This document shows, one piece after another, positions 45,664 to 55,152 of a stretch of DNA of 64,000 nt (position 1 is the stretch's first letter; every line of letters begins with the position of its first letter). The stretch lies in contig NC_063070.1 in assembly GCF_022605165.1 (NCBI RefSeq), positions 1,860,001 to 1,924,000 on the forward strand. Reading direction: 5' to 3'. The notes under the pieces are model-generated. The model saw only the letters and a program-made list of their open reading frames with translations. It had not been told where the DNA came from and made no database searches. This DNA comes from Purpureocillium takamizusanense. Lineage: Eukaryota; Ascomycota; Sordariomycetes; Hypocreales; Ophiocordycipitaceae. The position numbers and the translations under genes are program-made.

Positions 45664-46401
45664 ATGAAGGTCACCGGTCTCGTCGCCCTCGTCGCCGCGC
45701 TCGGCGCCTCGTCGGGTCTTGCCGCCCCTGCTCCCGTCGCCGACGTCGAGCAGCAGCAGCCCGAGCTGGTCGCGCGCGCCAACCTGCCGGGTCTCAACGC
45801 CCAGCAGAGCGCCCACGCGCGCGCCATCATCGCCGAGAGCAACAAGGAGAAGCTCGGCCACCAGGGGTGCCTCGCGGCCATTACCACCGGCCTGACCGAG
45901 GTACGTTGCACACACTCACACACCTCACACATAGAGAGAGGGAGAGAAGGGGAGAGAGAGAGAGAGAGAGAGTACCTTCAACCGTCATCCCGCCCCCTTC
46001 CTCATCTTCCCCCGCCGCGAAAGAAACGATCAAGATATGGAAGAAAAAAAAAAGAAGAAAAACCTCGCTGACACACACGACCTCCCAACCAGTCCACGCT
46101 GCGCGTCCTGGCCAACAACAAGGTGCCCCAGTCGCTCAAGTACAAGCACGACGGCCTCGGGTCCGACCACGACAGCATCGGCATCTTCCAGCAGCGGGCC
46201 ATGTACTACAAGGACATCAAGTGCGACATGGACGCCGCGTGCTCGGCCGGCCTCTTCTTCAAGGGCATGAAGGCCGTCAAGGGCTGGCAGACGATGGACG
46301 TGGCGACGCTCTGCCAAAAGGTGCAGCGCTCGGGCGTCCCCACCGCCTACAAGAAGCACGTCGCCGCGGCGACCAAGATTTGCAAGGCCGGCGGCGCTTG
46401 A
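45664..46401 (+). CDS. Secreted protein with a bacterial-type lysozyme-like (SLT-like) domain
   Basis: Two exons (45664-45900, 46093-46401) with a 192-nt intron containing GA and A tracts give 181 residues. A signal peptide (MKVTGLVALVAALGASSGLA) and short propeptide ending near LVARA precede the mature domain. The domain reads NAQQSAHARAIIAESNKEKL, then GLTE joined to STLRVLANNKVPQSLKYKHD, then GLGSDHDSIGIFQQRAMYY, then GWQTMDVATLCQKVQRSGVP. As I recall, the TES, GSDHDSxGxFQQR and VQRSxxPxAY blocks characterise actinobacterial cell-wall hydrolase-like proteins. Glu79, the last codon of exon 1, sits where a transglycosylase catalytic Glu would be. It is probably a secreted muralytic or lysozyme-fold protein; enzyme activity is not shown. 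The bacterial resemblance suggests ancient transfer followed by intron gain. It converges with the HD-domain gene at 46705. Confidence 0.82.
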
Positions 46402-46473
46402 GGTGGAGAAGTGGCGGCGGACGCGCGGGTGCCTTGCATTAGACTCCCTGGATGGTTGAGCTCAAAACGTCAT

Positions 46474-46494
46474 ATTTATATATATATATATATA

Positions 46495-46546
<52 letters not shown>

Positions 46547-46560
46547 TGTGTGTGAATGTG
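46474..46560. repeat. Compound (TA)n(TG)n microsatellite
   Basis: About ten TA units followed by more than 20 TG units with a CG interruption, between two convergent stop codons. Confidence 0.95.
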
Positions 46561-46704
46561 TGTAAGTGATATACTACCCGTGTACGCGAGCAGGACACCG
46601 TAGGACTCGATGACGACAAGTGAGTGAGAGAGTGATGAGCCATCGCGAACAAAGACGTCCGTCTCCATATGCTTTCTCACGTTGCTGACCTTGTTGCCCA
46701 TCTC

Positions 46705-47448
46705 TTAAAAGGCCGGGTTCCTGCCGCCATGGCCCGGGTTCTGCCGGTGCGCGCGTAGCAGCAGACCCGGCCAGCTGCCGGCCGGGTGCTTCTGCGTGCT
46801 CGGCCACGTCAAGTTATCGGGCGGCAGGCCACCGTCGTCATCGCCGTGGCCGGCCTGCCCGACGACGGCGTTGGCGAGGACCTCCTCGACGTCGAGGCGC
46901 GGCAGCAGGGCCTCGGCCTCGGCGCACACGGCAGCGGCCCCGGGCGTGGCATCGCGCGTGGCCCGCGAAAAGTCGAGCAGGACGCCGAGGCGCACGAGCC
47001 GCGACAGGGGGTCGATGCGCTCCGCGATGCCCGCCGAGGTGTGCACGGCGATGGCGGTCCACACGCGGTGCGCGTCGGCCTCGGCGGCAGCGTCGTTCTT
47101 GTCGTCATCATCGGTAGCAGAGGAGGCCTCGTGGGCCGACGACACGGAGCCCTTCTTGAGCAGCAGCAGGGCCTTGGCCGCGTCCGCGCCCTCGACCTCG
47201 AAGCGCTGCGGGCCGTTGAAGCGCTCGCCGGCGCCGAGGTCGTGGCACACGCACGCGACGAAGAGCAGCTCGAGCCCCCGGCCCTGCCTGTAGGCGACGC
47301 AAGCCCCGTCCGTCTCGGCGAGCCACCGCGCGAGGAGGAAGACGCGCAGCGAGTGGTTGACGAGGGGCTCGGGCAGCGTGTCGCGCGCGAGGGCGAGGGC
47401 CTCGTCGCAGATGGCGCTGCCGGCGGGGATGCGGTCGGCGAGTGACAT
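46705..47448 (-). CDS. HD-domain metal-dependent hydrolase, cyanamide-hydratase-like
   Basis: Intronless, 247 residues, starting at the ATG giving MSLADRIPAG; upstream in-frame sequence is low-complexity leader. The HD-domain signature is present: VNHSLRVFLLARWL (first His), CVCHDLGAGE (His-Asp pair) and AIAVHTSAGIAERIDP (further His), followed by RLVRLGVLLDFSRAT. The arrangement NHSLRV...HDLG...H matches cyanamide hydratase and related fungal HD proteins, but an acidic insert (ATDDDDKNDAAAEAD, about 117-131) and the C terminus differ from the true cyanamide hydratase next door. Substrate unknown. A TATA element lies about 210 bases upstream. It is divergent from the gene at 48544, and the pair may be paralogues sharing regulation. 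Confidence 0.82.
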   Translation of the reverse strand: MSLADRIPAGSAICDEALALARDTLPEPLVNHSLRVFLLARWLAETDGACVAYRQGRGLELLFVACVCHDLGAGERFNGPQRFEVEGADAAKALLLLKKGSVSSAHEASSATDDDDKNDAAAEADAHRVWTAIAVHTSAGIAERIDPLSRLVRLGVLLDFSRATRDATPGAAAVCAEAEALLPRLDVEEVLANAVVGQAGHGDDDGGLPPDNLTWPSTQKHPAGSWPGLLLRAHRQNPGHGGRNPAF

Positions 47449-47655
47449 GACGAAGACGACGACGATGGTGTTTGAGGATGTGGAGGGTGGTGGTGGTGAT
47501 GGTGATGAACGCGGGCGGCGGCGCAGTGGCTTGGGTCGATTTGGTGTGAAGCTGAGGTAGTCCTGGGTCTCTTCTTCCAAGTTTCAAGTCTCCCGAGTCT
47601 TTGACGTTTTGCTGTCGGGATGGAGCGGTGATGGTGACTCTGCGCAAGTCGGCCG

Positions 47656-47662
47656 CTTTATA
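47656..47662 (-). promoter_or_regulatory. TATA box for the minus-strand HD-domain gene
   Basis: Reads tataaag on the minus strand, about 210 bases before the start codon at 47448. Confidence 0.5.
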
Positions 47663-48144
47663 TCGATAGTTGCGTTGTAGTCACTCGCTCAACCTCGTAC
47701 TTTGTAACTACTGAATACTTGGCAGATGCTTCCATTTATTATTTGACTAATTACTTACACACAGCTCCCTCCCTCATACCAGTGATACCACCTCGCCCAG
47801 CAGCCAATTGACAACTGCCCGTCCCCTACCCCACAGCAAAGGGCGCGCGCGTGCTCGTCCCCTACGACCTCAACCCCGACACCCTCGCCGAGCCGTCGCT
47901 GGAGAGTCATTCCAGCATCGCCATCGTCATCATCAGCCTCCACGGCTGGTGAAGGTGTCTGAAACCAGCGACCGGCATCTCCGGCAGCGGCACCACCCTC
48001 GGCGGGCAGACGGGCTCGGCCGGCCGTTGCGGTGGTGGCGGCTCGCTGCCGGCTTCCCAATCTGGTACGCGGGGCGGCGGGCGGGCCGTGTGATTGATGG
48101 GAGAAAAAAAAAAAGCGCCTCCAGAGTCGTCGTCGTCGAGCGAG

Positions 48145-48173
48145 GTGTGTGTCAACCTCAGGTTGATACACAC
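48145..48173. promoter_or_regulatory. Inverted repeat in the divergent HD-gene promoter
   Basis: The core tcaacct-c-aggttga is a perfect 7-bp palindrome with a one-base spacer, flanked by imperfect gtgtg/cacac arms that extend it to about 29 bases. It is a candidate dimeric regulator site; the factor is unknown. Confidence 0.4.
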
Positions 48174-48543
48174 TGACGGATAAAGATGGGATGCATTATT
48201 AGCATGGAATTCCTCAGCAAAATGTCAGCGGCCGCGCGGCTACTTAAAGCAGAACTCATCGCAGCTTTTTTTTCTCTCTCTTGTTGTTCTTTTGCTTCCC
48301 AAGTCCTCCTCCTTCTTCTGGCGCCCAATTGGTATTAGTTATCATCTTCCCCAGCTTTCGCCCATCACCATACCACTTACACGGGCGAAACCACGACAAC
48401 CCCGCAACGCCATCGCAACCGCGACACAGCAGCAGCAGCGGGTGCAAGCCACACCCCACAACTTCCAACTACATCCCTAGCCATCCATCACCATCACCAT
48501 CACCATCACCACCGCCGCCCGCTCGCCCGCCCGCCCGCCCCCC

Positions 48544-49451
48544 ATGGCCGACGACGTCGAGCGCAACGGCTGGCACGCCGTGCCCCTGGACCCCAGCAAG
48601 ATCTTCCACGGCGGCAGGCCCTTTGTCAACGAGCCCACGGCCGTCCGCGTCAACGACGTCGTCTTTCCCGACGATGACGCCGTCGTCGCCTTCGTGCGCG
48701 ACCACGTCAGGGAGAAGCTCCCTGACAAGACCTTCAACCACTCGATGCGGGTGTACTACTACGGTACGTGGCTCACGCCAGGCGGCGCACGAGCGCAAAA
48801 GTGGACATGCGCGGCAGGATCGGCAGAAGTGGCAGCGGCGATGACGAGAGCAACAACAACAACAACACAAACTAAGGAGAGAGGAAACAAAGGGGTGGAG
48901 GGGGTTTTATGCACCATCACTGACATCACTCCGCAGCCACCGCCATCCTCAGGGACCAGTTCCCCGAGCGCAGCCAGCAGCTCTCCCCCGTGACCCTCGC
49001 CCTCGCCTGCCTGCTCCACGACATTGGCACCGCGGACGAGCACATGGCCGCGTCGCGCATGTCCTTTGAGTTCTACGGCGCCATCCAGGCGCGCGATCTA
49101 CTCCTTGCCAGGGGCTGCCCGCGGGACCGGGCCGACGCCGTCTGCGAGACCGTCATGCGCCACCAGGACCTCGGCGTCGACGGCACAATCACCTTTCTCG
49201 GCCAGCTGATCCAGCTCGCCACCATTTTCGACAACGTGAGCGACCACCCGGCCGTCGCAGACTTTGGCCAAGTACTGCACCCGGAAACGCGCGAGGACGT
49301 CATCGCCGCGTTCCCTCGCCGCGGCTGGCTGGGCTGCTTCGCAGACACAGTGCGCCGCGAAATCACCCAGAAGCCCTGGTGCCACACTACGCACATACCC
49401 GACTTCGCGGCAAAGATAAGGGGAAATAAACTCATGGCCCGATATGAGTAG
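48544..49451 (+). CDS. cah: Cyanamide hydratase (urea hydro-lyase)
   Basis: Converts cyanamide to urea. Two exons (48544-48763, 48937-49451) with a 173-nt intron give 244 residues, the length I recall for the Myrothecium verrucaria enzyme. Matching blocks include ERNGWHAVPLDPSKIF near the start, FNHSMRVYYY (first metal His), LACLLHDIGTADEH (His-Asp), RMSFEFYGAIQA, VMRHQDLGVDGTITFLGQLI, QLATIFDNV, and KPWCHTTHIPDFAAKI near the end. The HD-domain metal ligands are all present. Soil Hypocreales use it to detoxify or assimilate cyanamide. Its divergent neighbour at 46705 is a second HD-domain gene. A CCATCA array and CCG-rich sequence lie immediately before the ATG. Confidence 0.93.
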
Positions 49452-50015
49452 CTTTGCCGGTCCAACCATAAGGTTTGACGCTCGACAGAGTGTAAGCGAG
49501 ACGCGTCGTGCCACGGTCTGCTTTGTATATAAAAACGACAACAGACACAACACGCAGAACACACAACGCAGAACAGACAAGACACTCGCGACACTCACGA
49601 CGTTCATGACACTCACGAAATTCACGGCATTCACGAAGTTCACGGCATTCACGACGTTCTTGACATTCACGGCATTCACAGCATTCTCGACACACCACAC
49701 ACCACACAAACAGCACGGCAAACACACATCGTCACGCAACGGCACGGCTCATCACGAGGCAATAGCACACCGTCAAGCAACAGTCTATTGTCAGGCAACA
49801 ATCCGTTCCAAGGTAACCACCAATCGACAAGCAGGTCACTTGGACAAGCAAAGACAAATCGCCAAGCAACAACCCATCGTCCGGGGACTTTCTCGCTCTG
49901 GTAATCAACAACATCATCGTGGGTCCTGCGCCGCTGTGATTGCAGGTACTCCTCCACGCGAGCGAACTTCGCACCACGACAACACCCTCGTTCCCCCGTG
50001 TTCTTGGGTACTGCA
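49452..50015. other. Intergenic region with degenerate short tandem repeats
   Basis: Positions 49581-49690 contain about ten degenerate copies of a roughly 9-base unit (variants of attcacggc and gttcacgac). The rest reads as leader of the next gene, with a possible 5' UTR intron ending gattgcag near 49945. Confidence 0.55.
49581..49690. repeat. Degenerate 9-10 bp tandem repeat
   Basis: Successive TTCACG-centred units such as ttcacggca and ttcacgaag repeat with point differences about ten times. Non-coding, upstream of the RNase H-fold gene. Confidence 0.7.
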
Positions 50016-51716
50016 ATGGATCCGAACGGCTTCTACCCAAGCAGGCCGCAAGGCGACATGGCTGGCTGGGATACCACCTGGCTGGGGAATTATGGAATGG
50101 CGTTTACCAACGGTGGAATGGCGCCCATGAATCCGTCTCCGATGACTTCGGCGCCAGTAGTGCCCTACCCGACCGCATTCAACCTGGGCGCTGGTCCTGT
50201 CACAGGCTACCTCGCACCGCAACAGATGGGCATGAACCCGGGCCACGCGCCACACCACGGCCCGAACGGCCGCAATATCGCAGGAGACTGGATGCCCACG
50301 CGGCCACGTTCGTCACGGTACGGCCAAGGGACTCCTCGTCCAAGCCCGCTCAATCGTCCCGTTACCGTGACGCCGGCATCATCTCGTGCGCAGCATGCGC
50401 AGACAAACCCGTCAGAGAGACATGAAGACGGCACGGCCCTGAACGCCAACGGACAGCCCATCGCGAATCTGTTCGACCCAAGCAGCGTCGCATGCCGCCG
50501 CGAGCCTGTTGCCGTATACAACCACGAGAAGTCATTGCTGCAACTCGAGAGTCCCGTTCCCGAGCACATGGGACCACGCGTATTTCCACGATGCGACCGT
50601 GAGTCTCTCGTAGTTTGCTGCGGTGTCGCGGTTCCAGGAGGGCCACGAGCAGCTTGGAGCGTCTTCTGCGGTTGGGGCTCCAAGTACAACGAGAAGGGCG
50701 TGCTCGGCCCAGAAAGCGGTGTGACCCTGAGCGAGCATGGGGTGCAGGCGTACGCCGCGTCCAAGGCCGTCAACATCGTCAGGAAGTTGCACCAAGGGGA
50801 CCGCACGCTGCGTCATGTATACATTGTCTCGTCGTCGAAGTATGTTGAAAGCTCCTTGACGGTCAACTCTTCTTGGTTCGAAAGCAGCAAGGATGGTGGC
50901 ATGGACGCAGCTCAGGTCATCCGCGATACACTTGCTGGAATCAAGGACTTTGAGCGAAGCCGGGCCAGCAGACGGAACAAGTCGATCAAGTTGTGGTATG
51001 TTCCATTGGAGGAGAACAAGCAAGCGCAGGAGCTGGCCGCGCAGGCGCTCGAGGCAGAAGACGAGGTTGGAGAGGAAGGGTCTGACGATACGTTTGACCA
51101 GTGGTCTGATCAGGGGCCAGACGGTATGGCAGAGGAGCCGTCGAGGCAGTCGAACCAGAAGTCGAGCCCAGGGTCAAGCGAGGGGACAGTCAAAGGGGCA
51201 GACCAGGGGAGGACCCGGGAGTCAAGCCAGGGGACGATCCTTGAGTCGTCCCACCAGTCATGTTCTGGGTTGTCGCCCGGCATGTTTCCTGTGGCGAGTC
51301 TCGCGCTTGCTCCAGGTTCGCCCCTTGGGTCGACGCATGGGGAAGCTCCTGGATCATCGCCTGGGACACCCATGGAGTCGCCAGAGACAGTTGAGGCGAC
51401 AGTTGAGCCAGCAGGACGGGCCCAAATCACGGTGGCAGACGAGACGGAAACGCCGATGCTGACCACGGTGCCCACAGCGTTTGAAGCAGGAAGAATGGGC
51501 CTCCCCTTTGCGGAACCGGCAGAGGCAGACCCGGAGGGGGGACAGGTAGAAATCAGCGAAGACACGCTGTACTCGCACATGTCGCCCGAGGAAAGGCAGT
51601 GGATGCGCGACTGGGCCGACCAAATGGCGGAAGAAGCCATGGCGGCCCAGGCTCGTGAGCCAGAGGCGCCGAGAACCGTGAGCCTCAGAGACCTTAGCTA
51701 TTCCACGCTCGAATAG
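50016..51716 (+). CDS. RNase H-fold protein with all catalytic residues replaced
   Basis: A single exon of 566 residues from the ATG giving MDPNGFYPSR. The N-terminal 190 residues are Pro/Gly/Met-rich and disordered. A type-1 RNase H-like domain spans about 196-345. Its strand order and spacing match fungal RNase H-like domains (VVCCGVAV, then GVTLSEHGVQAYAASKAV, then HVYIVSSSKYVESSL, then KLWYVPLEENKQAQELAAQA). The four catalytic acidic positions are changed: the Asp of the DG motif is Cys, the Glu of the AE motif is Gln (GVQAY), the Asp of TDS is Ser (SSSKY), and the Asp of the NxxAD motif is Gln (NKQAQ). The C-terminal 200 residues are Ser/Gly/Glu-rich with degenerate SSQGT-like repeats and an acidic end. 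It is predicted to bind nucleic acid or protein without cleaving; the function is unknown. The ATG is preferred over an upstream in-frame GTG. Confidence 0.75.
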   Translation: MDPNGFYPSRPQGDMAGWDTTWLGNYGMAFTNGGMAPMNPSPMTSAPVVPYPTAFNLGAGPVTGYLAPQQMGMNPGHAPHHGPNGRNIAGDWMPTRPRSSRYGQGTPRPSPLNRPVTVTPASSRAQHAQTNPSERHEDGTALNANGQPIANLFDPSSVACRREPVAVYNHEKSLLQLESPVPEHMGPRVFPRCDRESLVVCCGVAVPGGPRAAWSVFCGWGSKYNEKGVLGPESGVTLSEHGVQAYAASKAVNIVRKLHQGDRTLRHVYIVSSSKYVESSLTVNSSWFESSKDGGMDAAQVIRDTLAGIKDFERSRASRRNKSIKLWYVPLEENKQAQELAAQALEAEDEVGEEGSDDTFDQWSDQGPDGMAEEPSRQSNQKSSPGSSEGTVKGADQGRTRESSQGTILESSHQSCSGLSPGMFPVASLALAPGSPLGSTHGEAPGSSPGTPMESPETVEATVEPAGRAQITVADETETPMLTTVPTAFEAGRMGLPFAEPAEADPEGGQVEISEDTLYSHMSPEERQWMRDWADQMAEEAMAAQAREPEAPRTVSLRDLSYSTLE

Positions 51717-52747
51717 TAGGGCGAATCTTAGTGGCCGTGGTCCGGAATGCGGAACAGGGCCGAGGGTAAGGTCAAGGTTGCTTCTGTCAAGTGGTGATGT
51801 TGGACGCGGGAGTTTTGAAGAAGGAGAAAAACAGAAAAAAAGAAACAAAAGAGAAAACCCCCCCAAAAAAGGAGCGTGTGCAGTTGGGATATCACTGGCC
51901 GTAAGACGTTGGACAAATGAACGGAAAAAATCAACGCTGGCTAGGGATGGTGGAAAGGAGTGGAGGAGGAGAGTGGGTGGAGGAGGAAGACGGGGAGCTG
52001 TTGTGTATTATGTTTGCCGGGCGCGGAGCTGTACATACCGCTGGACTGTAGTAGCCAAGATACCCACGCCCTGCTGGTTCTTTCCCAACCTGGAAGTCCC
52101 TGCCAAAACTGTTCGCGCCTGTTGTTTGCGCCTCCCCCGCTCCTGCCAGTTTGCCTGCAGGCTCGCGTAACCTGCGTCTAACGGCAGCATTGAGGGTTTC
52201 CAGTGGCAAGACCTGTTTCCTGCGTTAGTACCTACAGTGCACCTTTCCCGTTTTACTGCGAGAGCCGGTAGGCCATTTGCCACTCGGAAGGCTCGCGGGA
52301 TCAGCAGGAGTTGGGAAAAGCGGTAAGCCCAAACTGCCGGAAGATGAAGATTACTATGGGAGTAGGGAGGGCTGTAGAGGCAGGTAAAGCGAGGAGCCCG
52401 CCATGTCATGCGTCGACCTTGCCCGTCCCCAGTCCGGATGTGTCCTGCTGGCTGCCGCCGACACAGAATTTACGAGTACGCCAGATCGGCAGGAACCCCC
52501 CAGGTCGTCCCGTCTACCTCTTGTGAATGACTTGGGAATAGTTTACCCTGGAGCTGTTGCTTGTTCTGGAGCACGCAATGCGTTGTTGACAGACCATTGT
52601 CGTTGACAGCCTCGGGCCATATCAAGCTGGATTCTTCTTTTGCTTCTCGGCCAAAGGCTCTGAGCAGTTCAAAGACGGCAGGAACATGTACCCATAGATG
52701 CCACAAAAACAGAAGTACCGTATTAATATAGAGCTAGGTAAAGTATA
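51717..52747. other. Convergent intergenic region
   Basis: About 1 kb between convergent stop codons. A-rich and purine-rich sequence lies at 51810-51880. No gene is supported. Confidence 0.5.
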
Positions 52748-55152
52748 TTAGAGGGCCATGACCGCTGCTCCGACCGCCATCATAGCCGCACCACCCAGTG
52801 CCGCCGCACCGCCGGTGCTCGATGGCACCGTGCTCGCCGTTCCCGAGGCCGAGCCCGCCGCCGTGCCCGAAGCAGTGGTCTTGGCGACGCAGTCCGATTC
52901 CTTTGCGCTCTTGGAGGCCGAGGCCGTGTCGCTGGCGGCACGCCGTTCGACGGGCTTCTCGGGCTCGTCCTCGAGCGTGGCGCCGACCTTCACAAACGTC
53001 TCGTGCAGCAGCTGGAGCAGGTCCTCGCGCTTGGCCATCGCGGTCAGCACCTCGCCGGTGACGGACACGCCGCATTCGTCGTGCTCGCCGCGGTTGTGGC
53101 CGTGGTGATGCTCATCGTCTCGCTTAGAAAAGTGCACGCCCGGCTTGGGCTTGAAGCAGTTGTCCTGGCTGCGGGCCGCGCGCAGCTGGCAGATCTCCTG
53201 CTTCATGCAGTCATCGCGGCACTTGCTGTCGGCCTGCCAGCCGCGGCTCTTGCGCGCCATGTAGGCGTCAAAGTGATCCGTGTTGCCCTCCAGCGCGTCG
53301 GTCACGCGGTGCCAGAAGGCGGGCGTCAGCTCGGCGCCCTCGGCGAGCGGGGGTTTGGCAGTTGGGCCGTAGACCTCGCGGGCCGAGTAGTACTTGGTCC
53401 ACTTCGGGCCGGACCGGCTCTGGAAGCCGGGTTCGGACATGTTGGCTATGTAAGTGGTGGCGTCGAGCACGGCAAACGTGTCCGGATCGACATCGTAGAC
53501 GCGGAACGACGGCATGCCCGACGTAGGTGTCAGCGAGGGGCAGATGTAGGACACGACGGCGGCGTTGTCCGCGTTGCGATTCTGGTAGTCGCTATAGGTG
53601 ATTTCAAAGTGGTCGACGTGAGTGTGGCCGAAGAACATGGCCTTGATGGTACCCTGGTAGCGGTTGAAGACTTGGTCGAGGTAGTTGCTCTGGTCGCGTA
53701 GGCAGTCGTGCTCGCCGGGGGGCATGTGGCCGAGGATGTAGACGCTCTCGCCAGCGGCCTCGGCGGCGTCGAGCTCGTCGACGAGCCAGGCGATCTGACC
53801 GTTGGGGTCGCGCTCCAGTTTTTGGTACAGCACAAAGTTGAAGCGGTAGTACATGTTGGTGTTGAGCGAGATGACGCGCAGCTTGCCGCCAGGATACTTG
53901 ACCGAGTAGGCGCCCATGGAGCGGGCGTCGTCAGACTTGCCGATCCAGCGCTGCCACTGGCCGTCGAGCGTCTCGTAAAGCCAGGCGGTATCGTTGCTGA
54001 CCGACTTGGGGTTATAGATGTTGGCTGGATGGGCCTCGTGGTTGCCGGCGGTGCCATAGATGAGCTTGACACTGCCGTTCATCTTCGTGTAGGCGTCCGT
54101 GACTTTTTGAATACGCGCCGGAAGGTCAGCGGTTGCCATACAAACGAGACGGACGGCTGGGACTTGCGGGGAAGAGGGGCTGGAGGGGGAGCCAGGGCTT
54201 ACTTGACTGTTCATTGTACTCCTTGGACGTGTTGAACAGGCCATGGTCGATGATGTCTCCGGTGAACAGGCTGAAGATGGCGTCAGGGAACATGTCCTTG
54301 ATGGCCTTGTACATGCTCTGCTCGAGGGTAGTAGGGACGTCGCAGTTGTGGTCGCCGTTGGGGCCGGCCGGGAACTTGTTCTTGCCGGGGACCTCGTCCG
54401 AGTTGAAAAGCCGGCAGCAAGTGGGCTTGTCGCACTTTGCGCTCGAGCCCTCGACGTACAGCGGGTCGATGTGGATGTCGGAGTAGTGAATGACCTGGAC
54501 GGGCTTCTTGGTGCTGGGCTTCACGCGGGACTGGTCGCAAGGCCGGCGCGAGGGGAACGGCACGTCCCAGGGGTCGATGGGCGACGACTCGCATACGCCT
54601 AGAAAGGTTTGGCAGAACTCGGCGGCCGCCTTGCTGTCGACGTCGAGCTTGCGGCAGAGGTCGGCAATGGGGGGCGCCTCACGCTCGATGGTGCCGTTGC
54701 AGTACTGGGCATCATAACCCTGACGGCGGGAAAAAGATGTGTTTGCGTGAGCAAAGTAGTCTTCAAGGATGTTTTCGCACGAAGGGACGGATGGACGGTC
54801 ACTTACAGTGCCCGATGTGCATAGATGCTTGGCCAGCCCTATGAAGGACTCGTTGCCCTCCTTGAGGATGCTCTTGACCATGCGCAAGATGCTCTGCGTA
54901 GGAGCCTGTTAGCACAGCGAAGCACCCGAACAAGTCTCGGCAGAGACAGCAAGGGGCGGGGGACAAAAGCACCTTGCAGCCGGTGCACGTCTTGAGGTCG
55001 CCGAGCGACTGGCGCGTCTCGAGCGCCCATGTTCCAGCGGCGAGCGAGCGGCGGTCGCGCTCGACGTGTTGAGCATCGGCCGCGACGCCCTGCGGCGCCA
55101 GACTGCCCACGGCGAGGCAAAGCGCGAGGCCGCGCGCAACGGTGTGCAGCAT
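52748..55152 (-). CDS. Secreted GPI-anchored acid sphingomyelinase-like phosphodiesterase
   Basis: Cleaves sphingomyelin-like phospholipids to ceramide in the animal enzyme; fungal substrates are uncertain. Four exons (54973-55152, 54807-54893, 54203-54719, 52748-54156) with introns of 79, 87 and 46 nt give 730 residues. A signal peptide (MLHTVARGLALCLAVGS) is followed by a saposin-B-like domain with KTCTGCK joined to SILRMVKSIL and FIGLAKHLCTSG. The metallophosphoesterase core has HYSDIHIDP (Asp 170, His 172), FTGDIIDHG (near 244), GTAGNHEAHP (near 300), YILGHMPPGEHDC and FFGHTHVDHFEI, so all metal ligands are present. A Ser/Thr-rich tail ends in a hydrophobic GPI-signal-like segment (GGAAMMAVGAAVMAL). 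The 46-nt third intron is very short but both sites are canonical. It is probably cell-wall or surface located. Confidence 0.9.

Larger units (their letters stand above)
47449..48543. other. Shared divergent promoter region of the two HD-domain genes
   Basis: Contains a minus-strand TATA element at 47656-47662, a perfect 7-1-7 inverted repeat at 48152-48166, an A run near 48105-48114 and a CCATCA array just before 48544. A short coding-like stretch at 47839-47952 is discussed as a finding; it has no start or partner exon. Confidence 0.55.

Noticed and set aside
45199..45915. A minus-strand frame with a hydrophobic segment (MNKFFVAVAFGFVVYCFGWA)
   Set aside because: It is antisense to the leader and first exon of the secreted lysozyme-like gene and contains the poly-Asp translation of the CAT array.
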